64,000 nucleotides of DNA from an uncultured Persicobacter sp. (GCA_947498325.1 CANMKE010000004.1:231488-295487), one strand, 5' to 3'. Counted from the first letter of the stretch, positions 15,597 to 25,106 are shown. Numbers and translations are program-made. Notes: generated from the letters alone by a model not told the origin.

Positions 15597-17162
15597 ATGG
15601 AAACTTTCATTTACGTTGCGATCACGGCGATCGTAGCACTTGGTATCGGTGTTTTTATCGGGCGTAGTATGCTTTTGAAATTCTTCCAAGCTCAGGAGCG
15701 GGAAGCACATCAGAATGCAGAGCGCATCGTCAAAGACGCCAAAATTGAAGGAGATTCAATTAAGAATACCAAAATTTTAGAGGCTAAAGAAAAAGTCTTG
15801 AGCATTAAGGCGGACTGTGACAAGGAAGTCAACAAGCGCAAGAATCAAATTAATGTCATTGAGAACCGCATCAAACAAAAAGAATCCACTTTAAACAAAC
15901 AGATTGAAGTGGGTAAAAAGAAAGATGCGGAACTGAACAGAATCAAGAAACAACTTGACAATGAACTTCAGTTGATCGACGACAAAAAAGCAGTTGTTGA
16001 AGCTGAACGAAGCAAGCAAATTGAGCTTTTGGAGCAAATTGCAAGCCTTTCAGCCGAAGACGCGAAAAAGCAGCTGATCAAACAAATCGAAGACGAAGCC
16101 CGAACTGCTGCATCTGCACAGGCGAAGGACATCGTTGACGAGGCGAAAATGACCGCTAACAAAGAAGCCAAAAAGATTGTCATTCAAACTATTCAGCGTA
16201 CTGCCACTGAGCATGCGATTGAAAACTGTGTATCGGTATTTAATATCGAAAGCGATGACATCAAAGGAAAGATTATTGGCCGTGAAGGTCGAAATATCCG
16301 TACTTTGGAAGCCGCAACAGGCGTGGAAATCATTGTTGATGATACCCCTGAGGCGATTATCATTTCAGGTTTCGATCCTGTACGTCGTGAGGTTGCTCGT
16401 TTGTCGTTGCACCGATTGGTTGCTGATGGACGTATTCACCCTGCACGTATTGAGGAGGTTGTTGCCAAAACAACCAAAAATATTGAAGAAGAGATTGTTG
16501 AAATCGGAGAGCGTACCTGTATTGATTTAGGGATTCACGGTCTTCACCCAGAGCTGATCAAATTGGTTGGACGCATGCGCTTCCGTTCCTCTTATGGTCA
16601 GAACCTGTTACAGCACTCTCGCGAGGTGGCTAAACTTTGTGCTACATTGGCATCAGAGCTTGGCTTGAACTCGAAAATGGCAAAACGTGCTGGATTGCTG
16701 CATGATATTGGTAAGGTATGGCCTGAAGAGCCAGAATTGCCACACGCAGTGTTAGGTGCTGAATTGGCCAAGAAATACAAGGAACACCCAGATGTTGTGA
16801 ATGCCATTGGTGCTCACCACGATGAAATGGAGATGACCACCATGATTGCGCCAATCATTCAGGCGTGTGATGCCGTTTCTGGCTCTCGTCCTGGTGCTCG
16901 CCGCGAAGTCATGGAGTCGTATATCAAGCGTCTGAAAGACATGGAAGCATTGGCGATGAGCTTTGAAGGCGTCAATAAATGTTTCGCTATTCAGGCGGGT
17001 CGTGAATTGCGCGTGTTGGTAGATTCTGAATCAGTAACTGATGATCACGCAGGATCATTGTCATATCAGATTTCTCAGAAAATTGAGAAAGATATGCAAT
17101 ACCCAGGTCAGATTAAGGTAACTGTTATCCGAGAAATGAGATCTGTAGCCTACGCAAAATAG
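15597..17162 (+). CDS. rny: Ribonuclease Y
   Basis: RNase Y is a membrane-anchored endoribonuclease that starts mRNA decay. The 521-residue protein has an N-terminal transmembrane helix (about 4-22), a long Lys/Glu coiled coil (about 30-200), a KH RNA-binding domain with [15 protein letters not shown], and an HD hydrolase domain with LLHDIGKV and the AIGAHHDE metal-binding block. It ends with the conserved [18 protein letters not shown] tail. It lies 104 bases after zapA. A strong terminator follows. Confidence 0.97.
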   Translation: METFIYVAITAIVALGIGVFIGRSMLLKFFQAQEREAHQNAERIVKDAKIEGDSIKNTKILEAKEKVLSIKADCDKEVNKRKNQINVIENRIKQKESTLNKQIEVGKKKDAELNRIKKQLDNELQLIDDKKAVVEAERSKQIELLEQIASLSAEDAKKQLIKQIEDEARTAASAQAKDIVDEAKMTANKEAKKIVIQTIQRTATEHAIENCVSVFNIESDDIKGKIIGREGRNIRTLEAATGVEIIVDDTPEAIIISGFDPVRREVARLSLHRLVADGRIHPARIEEVVAKTTKNIEEEIVEIGERTCIDLGIHGLHPELIKLVGRMRFRSSYGQNLLQHSREVAKLCATLASELGLNSKMAKRAGLLHDIGKVWPEEPELPHAVLGAELAKKYKEHPDVVNAIGAHHDEMEMTTMIAPIIQACDAVSGSRPGARREVMESYIKRLKDMEALAMSFEGVNKCFAIQAGRELRVLVDSESVTDDHAGSLSYQISQKIEKDMQYPGQIKVTVIREMRSVAYAK

Positions 17163-17181
17163 GCCAAGTATAAACACCTTA

Positions 17182-17218
17182 AATCCCCTTTAGCGAAATG
17201 CTGAAGGGGATTTTTTTT
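17182..17218 (+). terminator. Terminator of rny
   Basis: AATCCCCTT pairs with AAGGGGATT (17182-17190 with 17204-17212) and runs into eight T. Confidence 0.88.
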
Positions 17219-17260
17219 GGCTAAATATGGCAAGGCTACCACAGCGAAAAATCAGGCACA

Positions 17261-17287
17261 AAAAAAAGCCATTTCAAATGAAATGGC
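17261..17287 (-). terminator. Terminator of sucD
   Basis: On the minus strand GCCATTTCA pairs with TGAAATGGC (17279-17287 with 17268-17276) and is followed by a T run. It lies about 30 bases past the sucD stop. Confidence 0.8.
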
Positions 17288-17315
17288 CTTAATCTTAAAC
17301 TTAATATATGACTTC

Positions 17316-18200
17316 TTAAACTTCTTCTTTTGAAAGCGCCTCAACAACCACTGCACCAATATCTGCAGGTGATTGTACCACTGAAATACCACATTCAGCC
17401 ATAATGCGCATTTTTGCTTCTGCGGTATCATCAGCCCCACCGATAATCGCGCCAGCATGTCCCATACGCTTACCTTTTGGTGCGGTCTGCCCTGCAATAA
17501 AACCTACCACAGGCTTTGGATTACCTTGCGCCTGAATCCAACGAGCGGCTTCTGCTTCATAGTTTCCACCAATCTCACCGATCATCACAATAGCGTCAGT
17601 TTCCGGGTCGTTCATCAGTAACTCCACAGCCTCTTTGGTTGATGTTCCGATGATCGGGTCACCACCAATACCGATTGCTGTTGAGATACCCATACCTGCT
17701 TTCACTATTTGGTCTGCCGCTTCGTAGGTCAAGGTTCCTGATTTTGAAACCAAGCCAATACGTCCTTTCTTGAAAATAAAGCCAGGCATAATTCCTACTT
17801 TAGCTTCCTCAGGTGTAATAACTCCTGGGCAGTTTGGCCCGATCAAAGTCGCACCTTTTTCTTTCACATAAGCTTTTGCCGCCTGCATGTCCAATACAGG
17901 AATTCCCTCTGTAATACAAATGATTACCCCGATACCTGCTGCTGTAGCCTCCATAATTGCATCTGCTGCAAATGCTGGGGGCACAAAAATAATGGATACA
18001 TCCGCACTGGTTGCATCCACAGCTTCTTGAACGGTATTAAAAACGGGTCTCTCAAGGTGTGTGCTTCCTCCTTTTCCTGGGGTTACGCCGGCCACCACAT
18101 TGGTGCCGTATTCAATCATCTGACCAGCATGGAAACTACCTTCTGTGCCAGTGAAGCCTTGTACTACTATTTTTGAGTTTTTATTTACAAGTACACTCAT
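17316..18200 (-). CDS. sucD: Succinate--CoA ligase (ADP/GDP-forming) alpha subunit
   Basis: SucD carries the CoA-binding site and the phosphohistidine of succinyl-CoA synthetase, the TCA step that makes ATP or GTP. The start at 18200 ([15 protein letters not shown]) gives 294 residues, the normal size; the frame runs 24 codons further upstream without homology. The CoA-binding Rossmann part has [15 protein letters not shown], and the ligase part has GPNCPGVI and [11 protein letters not shown], whose His is the phosphorylated residue. sucC is not adjacent, a split often seen in Bacteroidota. It has its own terminator. Confidence 0.96.
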   Translation of the reverse strand: MSVLVNKNSKIVVQGFTGTEGSFHAGQMIEYGTNVVAGVTPGKGGSTHLERPVFNTVQEAVDATSADVSIIFVPPAFAADAIMEATAAGIGVIICITEGIPVLDMQAAKAYVKEKGATLIGPNCPGVITPEEAKVGIMPGFIFKKGRIGLVSKSGTLTYEAADQIVKAGMGISTAIGIGGDPIIGTSTKEAVELLMNDPETDAIVMIGEIGGNYEAEAARWIQAQGNPKPVVGFIAGQTAPKGKRMGHAGAIIGGADDTAEAKMRIMAECGISVVQSPADIGAVVVEALSKEEV

Positions 18201-18395
18201 GAGTTTATATTTTTTAGTTTGATGTCGATATTTGAACAAGTTAAAACCACTGTAAAAAGCGGCGACCTGCACAATCTTATAGTAAGTTAAAAGATTAATT
18301 CAATAATTAAAAGAAATATAAAGCTATGAGGGATCCTTATCATCATCAAATCATCTGTTATAAATAGACAACGTCAAGCAGAAAGGTTTTAAATA

Positions 18396-18426
18396 AAACA
18401 AAAGGCTACCCAAAAATTGAGTAGCC
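18396..18426 (-). terminator. Terminator of the porin-like gene
   Basis: On the minus strand GGCTAC(T)C pairs with (G)GGTAGCC (18421-18426 with 18404-18409 as the perfect core) and is followed by TTTTGTTT. Confidence 0.65.
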
Positions 18427-18454
18427 CATTGAATTACAAGATGTAATAAATGAC

Positions 18455-19840
18455 TTAGAATCGGAATTGCATCTGGGTAATGAAAAGTCCTTTGCTTGAA
18501 TCAAGCTCCATGTTTTCATTGTAAATAGGTCTGGTAGAATAAGCCATTGACAGCTTAATATTATGCCCCACGATTAAGTAGTGCATACCAATATCATATT
18601 GCATGGATGCATCTTTAAGCCCCTCGAAGTCTTTGTACTGAAGTGCTACCCAAGGCTGCAATCGCCCAACCTCACCAATAGTAAATGGCAGAATATAGGC
18701 TGCATTCAAATACCCTACATTCCCCGTTCCCAGATAATATTGCGAGATTCCCGCGCCTTGTGGCAGGGCAGACCCATCAGAAATACCGGGGTTCATCACC
18801 CCAATAGTATTCAGGTAGTTAGGGCCATAATCGAAACGGTAAAAGGCTCCATATAAATTCAGGACAGCCCCTTTGGCCATCGGTTCCTCATAGAAAAGGT
18901 CTATGGCAGTGGCCAGGCTTCCTGTGGTTTTTACATTTTCCGCACTGAAATCACTCCCTTCTTCAATATACCCCATAGCACCGCCATCGTATCTGAATCC
19001 TGCTCCCAGGTTCAGAAATCGTCCTTTTCTCCCCAAATGGGACATCGTATTAAAAGGGGTGAAGCCTGGTTTCTCTTTGGTGAAAAAGTGGTATTCGAGA
19101 TAAGCATTGTAGCTTAAATCCGCCGTGCGGAGGTTAAAAGCCTGATCCGCCACTTTACGCGATGCCAGTTCTTCTTTGGTCAGAATTTTAGAAGAATTGC
19201 TTGGCTGAAATGGCTGATTAACCGACGCCATATACTTGAACCGCCCGGTCATCCCCTGAAAGAAGACCCCCATCTGGCGAACAAAATCATCCGTTACATT
19301 CACCTGCGGAAAGTTGAAAGAGGGGTTGTCCAGGGTATTGGTACGCCAGTAACTCACCAGCGACAGGCGCGACAAACCCATAAACATGTGCTGGCCCGCA
19401 CCAATAAAGTTATTGGTGTTCCCCAAACGAATTTTCCCCCAGAAGTCGTGAACAAAAATCGGCTGGTGCGCCGTCCCATCGGTAGGGTGCGACGTAATCC
19501 CGATTTGGGTAAAGATAAAATACTTGTTTTCAATGTTTGAATAAGCCAGCAAACGCAATCGACGCATGGCAAAATCATTGACATAAGAAGTGGGTTCCTT
19601 GGTGTTGCTGTTCAATGTACCAGGGTTCATTTCTCCTGATCGGAACCAGGTTTGCGCCCCGATGCCATATTTAAAATAAGACTTCCCCCCGACAGGGATG
19701 GTCAGACCTTTGGTAAATTTTTCAAGCGCTTTGGCTTCAACACTTTTTTCTTCTTCGGTGTGTTCTTGGGAGGTAGATGATGCAAATACAGTGGACAGGC
19801 TGCCACAAAAAAGCAATACAATAAGTAGTGTATATCTCAT
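18455..19840 (-). CDS. Porin-like outer-membrane beta-barrel protein
   Basis: With the start at 19840 the protein has 461 residues and opens with a clean signal peptide (MRYTLLIVLLFCGSLSTVFA); the frame could begin 8 codons earlier. The mature part is rich in alternating aromatic/hydrophobic strands (for example KYGIGAQTWFRSGE, FINLGAGFRYDGG-like segments) and ends in Phe (MQFRF), the usual outer-membrane barrel signature. It resembles porins of the Bacteroidota O/P or general-porin type; substrate unknown. There are no TonB-box or plug-domain features, so it is not a SusC-type receptor. It is monocistronic with a terminator. Confidence 0.72.
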   Translation of the reverse strand: MRYTLLIVLLFCGSLSTVFASSTSQEHTEEEKSVEAKALEKFTKGLTIPVGGKSYFKYGIGAQTWFRSGEMNPGTLNSNTKEPTSYVNDFAMRRLRLLAYSNIENKYFIFTQIGITSHPTDGTAHQPIFVHDFWGKIRLGNTNNFIGAGQHMFMGLSRLSLVSYWRTNTLDNPSFNFPQVNVTDDFVRQMGVFFQGMTGRFKYMASVNQPFQPSNSSKILTKEELASRKVADQAFNLRTADLSYNAYLEYHFFTKEKPGFTPFNTMSHLGRKGRFLNLGAGFRYDGGAMGYIEEGSDFSAENVKTTGSLATAIDLFYEEPMAKGAVLNLYGAFYRFDYGPNYLNTIGVMNPGISDGSALPQGAGISQYYLGTGNVGYLNAAYILPFTIGEVGRLQPWVALQYKDFEGLKDASMQYDIGMHYLIVGHNIKLSMAYSTRPIYNENMELDSSKGLFITQMQFRF

Positions 19841-20009
19841 TTTAAATAATTTTTCAAACCGCAAATATCAAAATTTAAGTAGTGAGGCTTCACTAATATG
19901 AATCATGTTTTACTTTTTTTTCTGATGCTTTTTGTGGTTTTAAAACCTGAATAAGATATTTCATGGCTGTTTTCCTGTATTTTACACCATTGTAAAATGC
20001 ATGCAGGAA

Positions 20010-20017
20010 TATTTTTG
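20010..20017 (+). promoter_or_regulatory. Candidate -7 box for the cytochrome b5-like gene
   Basis: TATTTTTG fits TAnnTTTG, with ATTG 17 bases upstream as a weak -33. The leader would be about 50 bases, which agrees with the chosen ATG at 20074. Confidence 0.4.
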
Positions 20018-20073
20018 CAAATTTGCTTCAGGCATTAATCCTGCCTAAATTTCTAAAAATTGATCCTAAAATA

Positions 20074-20310
20074 ATGGAAACAAACAAAACATATACCCGA
20101 TCGCAGCTCGCGCTGCGTAACGGTCAGGATAAAGAACAAATCTGGGTCGCCTTTGAGGGGATTATTTATGATGTTACACATTCAAGAATGTGGCGTAATG
20201 GCAAACACTACGAGCACTGGGCAGGGCAAGACCTGACCGAGGAAATGGCCGATGCACCGCATGCTGAAAAGGTTTTTGAGAAATTCGATATCGTAGGTGA
20301 GATAAAATAA
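20074..20310 (+). CDS. Small cytochrome b5-like heme-binding protein
   Basis: This 78-residue protein is close to a bare cytochrome b5-like heme/steroid-binding domain. It has the opening TRSQLALRNGQDKEQIWVAFEG, then IIYDVTHSRMW, and two His-containing segments GKHYEHWAGQDLT and DAPHAEKVFEKFDIVGEI that fit the axial-ligand positions of the family. No signal peptide or membrane helix is present, so it is cytosolic. The ATG at 20074 is used because upstream codons precede the domain and no homology is expected there. It may carry electrons or bind a small hydrophobic ligand; context gives no hint. Confidence 0.78.
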   Translation: METNKTYTRSQLALRNGQDKEQIWVAFEGIIYDVTHSRMWRNGKHYEHWAGQDLTEEMADAPHAEKVFEKFDIVGEIK

Positions 20311-20376
20311 CTTTCCGCCCGACATCACCTTCATTTTTTCGTATTCTTGACAAGACAGTACACCCAACCCACAACT

Positions 20377-21030
20377 ATGCGATTTATCTCTGCCATCTTC
20401 ATGCTTCTACTGCTTTGTTCAAGCATTGCAAACGCCCAAATAAAACTCGCCAAACTAAAATACAACGGCGGCGGCGATTGGTATGCCAATAAGACTGCCC
20501 TGCCGAACCTGATTGAGTTCTGCAACAAAAACATGAAAACCGATATTGAAAAAAATGAGGAGATCGTCGAGGTAGGCAGTTCGGATTTATTCTTGTTTCC
20601 TTATGTGTACCTCACGGGGCATGGCAATGTAGTTTTCTCGGATCAGGAAGCGGATAATCTTCGCCGATATTTAATCGCTGGAGGTTTTTTGCATATTGAT
20701 GATAACTATGGACTTGACCAATTTATCAGGCTGGAAATGAAAAAAGTCTTCCCTGAACTGGAGTTTGTTGCCCTGCCTCATGATCACAAGATTTACCATA
20801 CTCAGTATGATTTCAAGAATGGTCTACCAAAAATTCACGAGCACGACGGCAAACCCGCGCAAGGTTTCGGGTTGATTTTCGAAGGACGCCTGGTTTGCTA
20901 TTACACCTATGAATCCGATTTGGGCAATGGCTGGGAAGATCAGCGACTGTATGGCGACCCCGAAGAGGTACGTCAGCAAGCCCTAAAAATGGGCGCCAAT
21001 ATTGTTTCCTACGCTTTCACGGAAGAATAG
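20377..21030 (+). CDS. Secreted DUF4159 domain protein
   Basis: The 217-residue protein begins with a signal peptide (MRFISAIFMLLLLCSSIANA), which sets the start at 20377; the frame extends 10 codons upstream. The rest is a DUF4159 domain: KLKYNGGGDWYANKTALPNLIEF, FPYVYLTGHGNVVFSD, LRRYLIAGGFLHIDDNYG and GFGLIFEGRLVCYYTYESDLGNGWED. The fold is thought to resemble a glutamine-amidotransferase/von-Willebrand-linked flavodoxin-like domain, and family members often sit near gliding or aerotolerance-type genes. The function is unknown. It lies 66 bases after the b5-like gene, without a visible terminator between them, so the two may be co-transcribed. Confidence 0.82.
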   Translation: MRFISAIFMLLLLCSSIANAQIKLAKLKYNGGGDWYANKTALPNLIEFCNKNMKTDIEKNEEIVEVGSSDLFLFPYVYLTGHGNVVFSDQEADNLRRYLIAGGFLHIDDNYGLDQFIRLEMKKVFPELEFVALPHDHKIYHTQYDFKNGLPKIHEHDGKPAQGFGLIFEGRLVCYYTYESDLGNGWEDQRLYGDPEEVRQQALKMGANIVSYAFTEE

Positions 21031-21362
21031 CCAATAATTTTCATCGGCTGTTCATCCTGTTTCAATACTTTTCCCGATTTATCAACGAAACCACAGGCGC
21101 CCTCTCTGCCTTTGGGTGCTTCAACCCTCAATTGTTGGCTCGTCCTTTTATTACAGACTAATTATTGGGCTGATGAGCCTTGCATCATTCAACTCCTCCG
21201 CCTGAGTCAGGCATGTGAAAAATAATGTGTGAATTGTTTATGAATGGCAACACTATTTTAGTGCTGATCACGCCTTATTCAATAATCCACCGATTTTTTT
21301 TCGGATCGCATGCAACCCCTCCCCCCTTTTGTGCATCATGGTACTGAATAGTATATCATTTA
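21031..21362. other. Intergenic region before the DUF2807 cluster
   Basis: About 330 bases of mixed composition. I see no convincing hairpin with a T run, no TAnnTTTG box at a useful distance and no conserved RNA. Confidence 0.5.
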
Positions 21363-22043
21363 ATGAACATATCCATGAAACGCAGTCTATTTCTATTGAT
21401 TATTTTGTGTGCGGCGCTATTTGCGAAAGCAGAAAAGCGCAGCATTGACATCACCTCCTTCAAATTTCTGAAGGTGAACGGTGCTTTTCAGGTCTATTTC
21501 ACCACAGGCGCTGAATACAAAATGACCATTGAAGCTTCAGCTGATGACTTTGAAGGCATAATAATAGATCAGAAGGACAGCACTCTTCAAATCAGCCGAA
21601 ATGCCAATCGCATCCACGGTAACATCTACTTACAGGCGCCCTCCTTCAGTGCCTTGCTTTTAGAAGGGAGAAACCACTTTTACACCAAGAATGCCATTGT
21701 TGCCAAAACATTTAAGGCGGAAATCAATGGGGCATGTCAGGCAAAAATAGAAATCAACGCTACTGATCTTGAGCTTTCCAACAACGGCGCCACGGAAGTC
21801 ATGATGGTCGGAAAATGCGATAATGCCCAAATAAAATCCGACGGCGCATCGACCTTCGACGGGCGAACATTGATTTGCCAACGCATCAAGGCTGATGCTT
21901 ACGGAGCGACCAAAGTTCATGTTTTTGGACAGGAGTCCGTGATTGCCAAAGCGCATGGTGCTTCAGCCCTCTACTATAATAAAAGCACCAAATCGCCTTA
22001 CATCACCAATGAGCCTGCCGCTTCGGTACGCCATTACAATTAA
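21363..22043 (+). CDS. Secreted DUF2807 (head GIN domain) protein, copy 1
   Basis: This 226-residue protein has a signal peptide (hydrophobic 8-20, ending AKA) and a DUF2807 domain. This is a right-handed beta-helix-like fold made of short repeating strands, expected in the periplasm or on the cell surface. The opening pattern SFKFLKVNGAFQVYFTTGAEYKM matches the family's 'F..i...g.f.v.i..g' entry. Repeats such as NGACQAKIEI, NNGATEVMMV and SDGASTFDGR replace the SGAS motif. ATG at 21363 is followed by another at 21375; both keep the signal peptide. It is the first of three tandem paralogues. The function is unknown; the family is often near cell-envelope genes. Confidence 0.8.
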   Translation: MNISMKRSLFLLIILCAALFAKAEKRSIDITSFKFLKVNGAFQVYFTTGAEYKMTIEASADDFEGIIIDQKDSTLQISRNANRIHGNIYLQAPSFSALLLEGRNHFYTKNAIVAKTFKAEINGACQAKIEINATDLELSNNGATEVMMVGKCDNAQIKSDGASTFDGRTLICQRIKADAYGATKVHVFGQESVIAKAHGASALYYNKSTKSPYITNEPAASVRHYN

Positions 22044-22075
22044 TCGATCCCCCATATTCTCAAATTCAATTGACC

Positions 22076-22756
22076 ATGAAAAGCCCTGTTATTCTTATTT
22101 TGTGCCTCCTCCTTTTTGGTACTGCACAGGCAAAAGATCAATATAAAGAACACCGCACCGTTGGCGACTTCACGAAAGTTCAGCTTGAAGGTGCCTTTAA
22201 CCTGTTCATCACCCAAGGCAACAGCAACGCCCTTGCCCTGGAGGCCAAAAAACAGTCTGTCATTCATCGCCTACATACCGAGGTGAGAGGAGAAACCCTC
22301 TACATCACCACCGACGACAATATGGATAAGGCCAAAAAACTGACCGTCTATTTACAGGTGAAAGATTTAAGCCTGCTCAAAGTTCTTGGGGCTACGAAGG
22401 TATATTCCAAGAACCCACTAACAAACGATCTCCGTGTGGAATTGCTCGGCGCCGCTAAAGTGCGGCTGTTAGTCCAAAATAAACAGTTGGAGTTTCACGC
22501 CCAGGGGGTGTCTTCCTCCATCATCAAGGGAAAAGTACAGCAAGCCGATTTTCAGATGGAAGGCATGGGCAAGCTCGATGCCGAGGAGCTCATTTGCACC
22601 GATGCGCACGTTTACCTTGCAGGCTTTTGCAAAGCCAATTTGTATGTTAAAAATAAAATTATGGGCAATATTGAAGGGTTCTGCAAACTCGCTGTTGCAG
22701 GGACTGAAAATAGCGCAATTGTTTCCAGTGAATTCAGTAAATACGATATAAACTAA
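22076..22756 (+). CDS. Secreted DUF2807 (head GIN domain) protein, copy 2
   Basis: The 226-residue protein has a signal peptide MKSPVILILCLLLFGTAQA and the same domain layout as its neighbours: VGDFTKVQLEGAFNLFITQG, then a run of short beta units (LGATKVYSKN, LGAAKVRLLV). The ATG at 22076 is preferred to an in-frame TTG 6 bases upstream. It begins 32 bases after copy 1 and ends 2 bases before copy 3, so the three are an operon. Copy 2 is the most divergent in its glycine motifs (EGMGKLDAEEL, AGFCKANLYV), so it has probably specialised. Confidence 0.8.
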   Translation: MKSPVILILCLLLFGTAQAKDQYKEHRTVGDFTKVQLEGAFNLFITQGNSNALALEAKKQSVIHRLHTEVRGETLYITTDDNMDKAKKLTVYLQVKDLSLLKVLGATKVYSKNPLTNDLRVELLGAAKVRLLVQNKQLEFHAQGVSSSIIKGKVQQADFQMEGMGKLDAEELICTDAHVYLAGFCKANLYVKNKIMGNIEGFCKLAVAGTENSAIVSSEFSKYDIN

Positions 22757-22758
22757 TT

Positions 22759-23445
22759 ATGAAAAAACTTATCCCTATCATCCTGATCATCTTTACTGCA
22801 GTGTACTCCCTGCAAGCCAAAGACCTTGAAAAAAGAACCATTGAAGTGAGCAGCTTCAATAAGTTGCATCTCGGCGCTGCCTTTAATGTCTATATCACGC
22901 AAGGAAAAGACTGCCAGATGGTGATTGAAGGCCGAGGCAAAGACCTTGATTTGGTTAAAGTGAAAGAAAGCGCCAACAGCCTTTCGGTGAACATGAGAAA
23001 CGGCAGTTATAACACCAAAAAAATCAATATTTACCTGCAACTGAAGGATGTGAATGAAATAGAGGTTTCTGGAGCATGCAGTGTATATTCCAAAAATGCG
23101 ATCAAGGCGAGCGCCCTAAAAATGCGTCTTTCGGGCGCATCGAACCTGAAGCTTGAGTTGAATGCAGAAAGCTTAGACCTGCGCTCTTCGGGGGCAAGTA
23201 ATGCCATGCTCGTTGGAAATGCAGAGAACTTTTCCGTGAACCTTTCAGGCGCGAGCAATGTAAAGGCTAAAGACTTAATCACCGGACAGGTGAAAGTTGC
23301 TATGAGCGGGGCTTCAAATTTAAAAATTCACGCAAAAGATGCCATCGAGGGCAACTGCTCGGGCGCAGCTTCGGTGAAGTTTACTGGCGATCCTCAGCGT
23401 GTCTTGGTGAATACTTCAGGCGCAGGCTCAGTACAGCGATTGTAA
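22759..23445 (+). CDS. Secreted DUF2807 (head GIN domain) protein, copy 3
   Basis: The 228-residue protein has a signal peptide (MKKLIPIILIIFTAVYSLQA) and the clearest repeat of the three. The unit SGAS/SGAC recurs about every 20 residues in the second half (VSGACSV, LSGASNLKLEL, SSGASNAML, LSGASNVKA, MSGASNLKI, CSGAASVKF, TSGAGSVQRL), typical of the beta-solenoid. It is likely exported and perhaps retained at the envelope. It follows copy 2 by 2 bases. A REP-like cluster lies downstream. Confidence 0.82.
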   Translation: MKKLIPIILIIFTAVYSLQAKDLEKRTIEVSSFNKLHLGAAFNVYITQGKDCQMVIEGRGKDLDLVKVKESANSLSVNMRNGSYNTKKINIYLQLKDVNEIEVSGACSVYSKNAIKASALKMRLSGASNLKLELNAESLDLRSSGASNAMLVGNAENFSVNLSGASNVKAKDLITGQVKVAMSGASNLKIHAKDAIEGNCSGAASVKFTGDPQRVLVNTSGAGSVQRL

Positions 23446-23496
23446 GGCTTTATTGGATATTTTATTTGTCCACAGATTACTTATTCCTTGTTTTTA

Positions 23497-23594
23497 GTTC
23501 AAGTGTCTCGCTTGGACTAAAAATTTAATGGCCTTTGATCCAAGCGGGACGCTTGAACCAACCATTATCACGAGCTGGACTCTCGCGATTGTGG
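23497..23594. repeat. REP-like palindromic cluster (three units)
   Basis: Unit 1 (23497-23517) contains AAGTGTCTCGCTT; unit 2 (23537-23558, inverted) contains AAGCGTCCCGCTT on its minus strand; unit 3 (about 23570-23594, inverted) is a diverged CGAGAGTCCAGCTCG. All three can fold as small hairpins around a TCY core. Units 1 and 2 form an inverted pair as at 63529-63591. It lies between a gene end and the dnaA terminator. Confidence 0.7.
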
Positions 23595-23623
23595 ATTCGT
23601 CCTAACCACAAAAAATCAAGAAT

Positions 23624-23660
23624 AAAAAAGCCTGGCAATTTGCGTTGCCAGGCTTTTTTT
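23624..23660. terminator. Bidirectional terminator, end of dnaA
   Basis: A perfect 15-bp stem (AAAAAAGCCTGGCAA, 23624-23638, with its complement at 23645-23659) has A and T tracts at the ends. It serves dnaA on the minus strand and may stop plus-strand transcription from the DUF2807 operon. Confidence 0.88.
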
Positions 23661-23669
23661 AGGTATAAA

Positions 23670-25106
23670 TTAACGGGAGGTCATTTTCAATTGCTTATTG
23701 ACATCCTTGATTTTCTGTTTCAACTCATTGTCCTTTTCCAACATATCATTGACCGACTGCACGGCGTGAATCACTGTTGAGTGATCTCGGCCACCGAAAT
23801 GATAACCGATGGACTTTAGCGAATGATTGGTATATTCCTTAGAGAAATACATGGCGATCTGCCTTGCTATTACGATTTCCTTTTTACGGGTTTTCGCTTT
23901 CAGGTCCTCCACTTTCAGTTTAAAATATTCCGCTACGGTCTTCTGAATGAAGTCAATCCCAACTTCCGTTTCGATATCATGGACGATATTCTTCAGGATT
24001 TGCTTGGCCAAAGGCACATCAATGTCCTGCCGAACCAATGAAGCGTGGGCGATCAAACTGATCAGCACCCCTTCCAACTCACGGATGTTGGTATCGATCG
24101 TATGCGCCAAATATTCCAATACATCTTCAGGAATGTTGATTCCGTCTGCCTGCATTTTTTTCTGAATAATGGCAATTCTCGTTTCGAAATCTGGCGTCTG
24201 CAAATCTGCGGTCAGCCCCCATTTAAATCGAGACAACAAACGTTCCTGCAAGCCTTTCAACTCTCTTGGCGGACAATCGGAAGTCATGATAATCTGCTTA
24301 CCCGACTGGTGCAAGTGGTTGAAAATATGGAAGAACATCTCCTGTGTTTTTTCCTTTCCCGAGAGAAATTGTACATCATCAATAATCAGTACATCCACCT
24401 GCAGATAGAAGTTCTGAAACTCCCGCATTTGGTTGGCCTTCAAAGCCTCAATAAACTGATTGGTGAATTTTTCAGAAGATACATACAAAACGAATTTGCC
24501 TGTAAAGTCCTCTTTCCGCAAAATCTCGTTTCCTACCGCCTGTACCAAGTGTGTTTTCCCAAGCCCTACGCCTCCGTAAAGCATCAAAGGGTTGAAAGAG
24601 GTAATCCCTGGCTTTTGTGCCACGGCAAAACCTGCCGAACGCGCCAAGCGATTACAATCGCCTTCAATGTAATTCTCGAAAGTGTAATTGGGGTTCAGGT
24701 TAGAGTTTTTCACACTCTTATCTATGGCCTGAATATAAAATGGGCTTGTATAGTTATTCTGGTTTTCGGACCCGTCTTTTTTCGGTCCTGTTTTGCTGGA
24801 CTTGGAGCCGTTGGGCAAATTAACCGTGTAAGGCTGGTTGTTTTCATTACCACGATCCACGATCACCGAATACTCCAGCCGACCATTTTTACCAATCTCT
24901 TTATCGATTGCTGCACGCAACAAATAAACGAAGTGCTCTTCCAGGTATTCGTAAAAATACTGGCTCGGCACTTGAATGGTCAAAACAGTACCATTCAGAC
25001 GCAACGGCACGATAGGATTAAACCAAGTGGTAAAAGCCTGTTCTGATATATTGCTTCTTACAAATTCAAGGCAGCGTTGCCAAACCGATTGCGCATCCAA
25101 ATTCAT
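23670..25106 (-). CDS. dnaA: Chromosomal replication initiator protein DnaA
   Basis: DnaA binds DnaA boxes at oriC, melts the origin and loads the helicase. The 478-residue protein is complete. It has domain I (1-85, WFNPIVPLRL), a short variable linker (about 95-130), the AAA+ domain with Walker A GGVGLGKTH (178-186), Walker B VLIIDDVQFL, sensor 1 MTSD and the box VII LLSRFKWGL. The C-terminal helix-turn-helix includes the signature FGGRDHSTVIHA. It lies 98 bases downstream of the 5'-nucleotidase gene on the same strand. No cluster of DnaA boxes flanks it, so the gene is probably not at oriC. Confidence 0.98.
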   Translation of the reverse strand: MNLDAQSVWQRCLEFVRSNISEQAFTTWFNPIVPLRLNGTVLTIQVPSQYFYEYLEEHFVYLLRAAIDKEIGKNGRLEYSVIVDRGNENNQPYTVNLPNGSKSSKTGPKKDGSENQNNYTSPFYIQAIDKSVKNSNLNPNYTFENYIEGDCNRLARSAGFAVAQKPGITSFNPLMLYGGVGLGKTHLVQAVGNEILRKEDFTGKFVLYVSSEKFTNQFIEALKANQMREFQNFYLQVDVLIIDDVQFLSGKEKTQEMFFHIFNHLHQSGKQIIMTSDCPPRELKGLQERLLSRFKWGLTADLQTPDFETRIAIIQKKMQADGINIPEDVLEYLAHTIDTNIRELEGVLISLIAHASLVRQDIDVPLAKQILKNIVHDIETEVGIDFIQKTVAEYFKLKVEDLKAKTRKKEIVIARQIAMYFSKEYTNHSLKSIGYHFGGRDHSTVIHAVQSVNDMLEKDNELKQKIKDVNKQLKMTSR

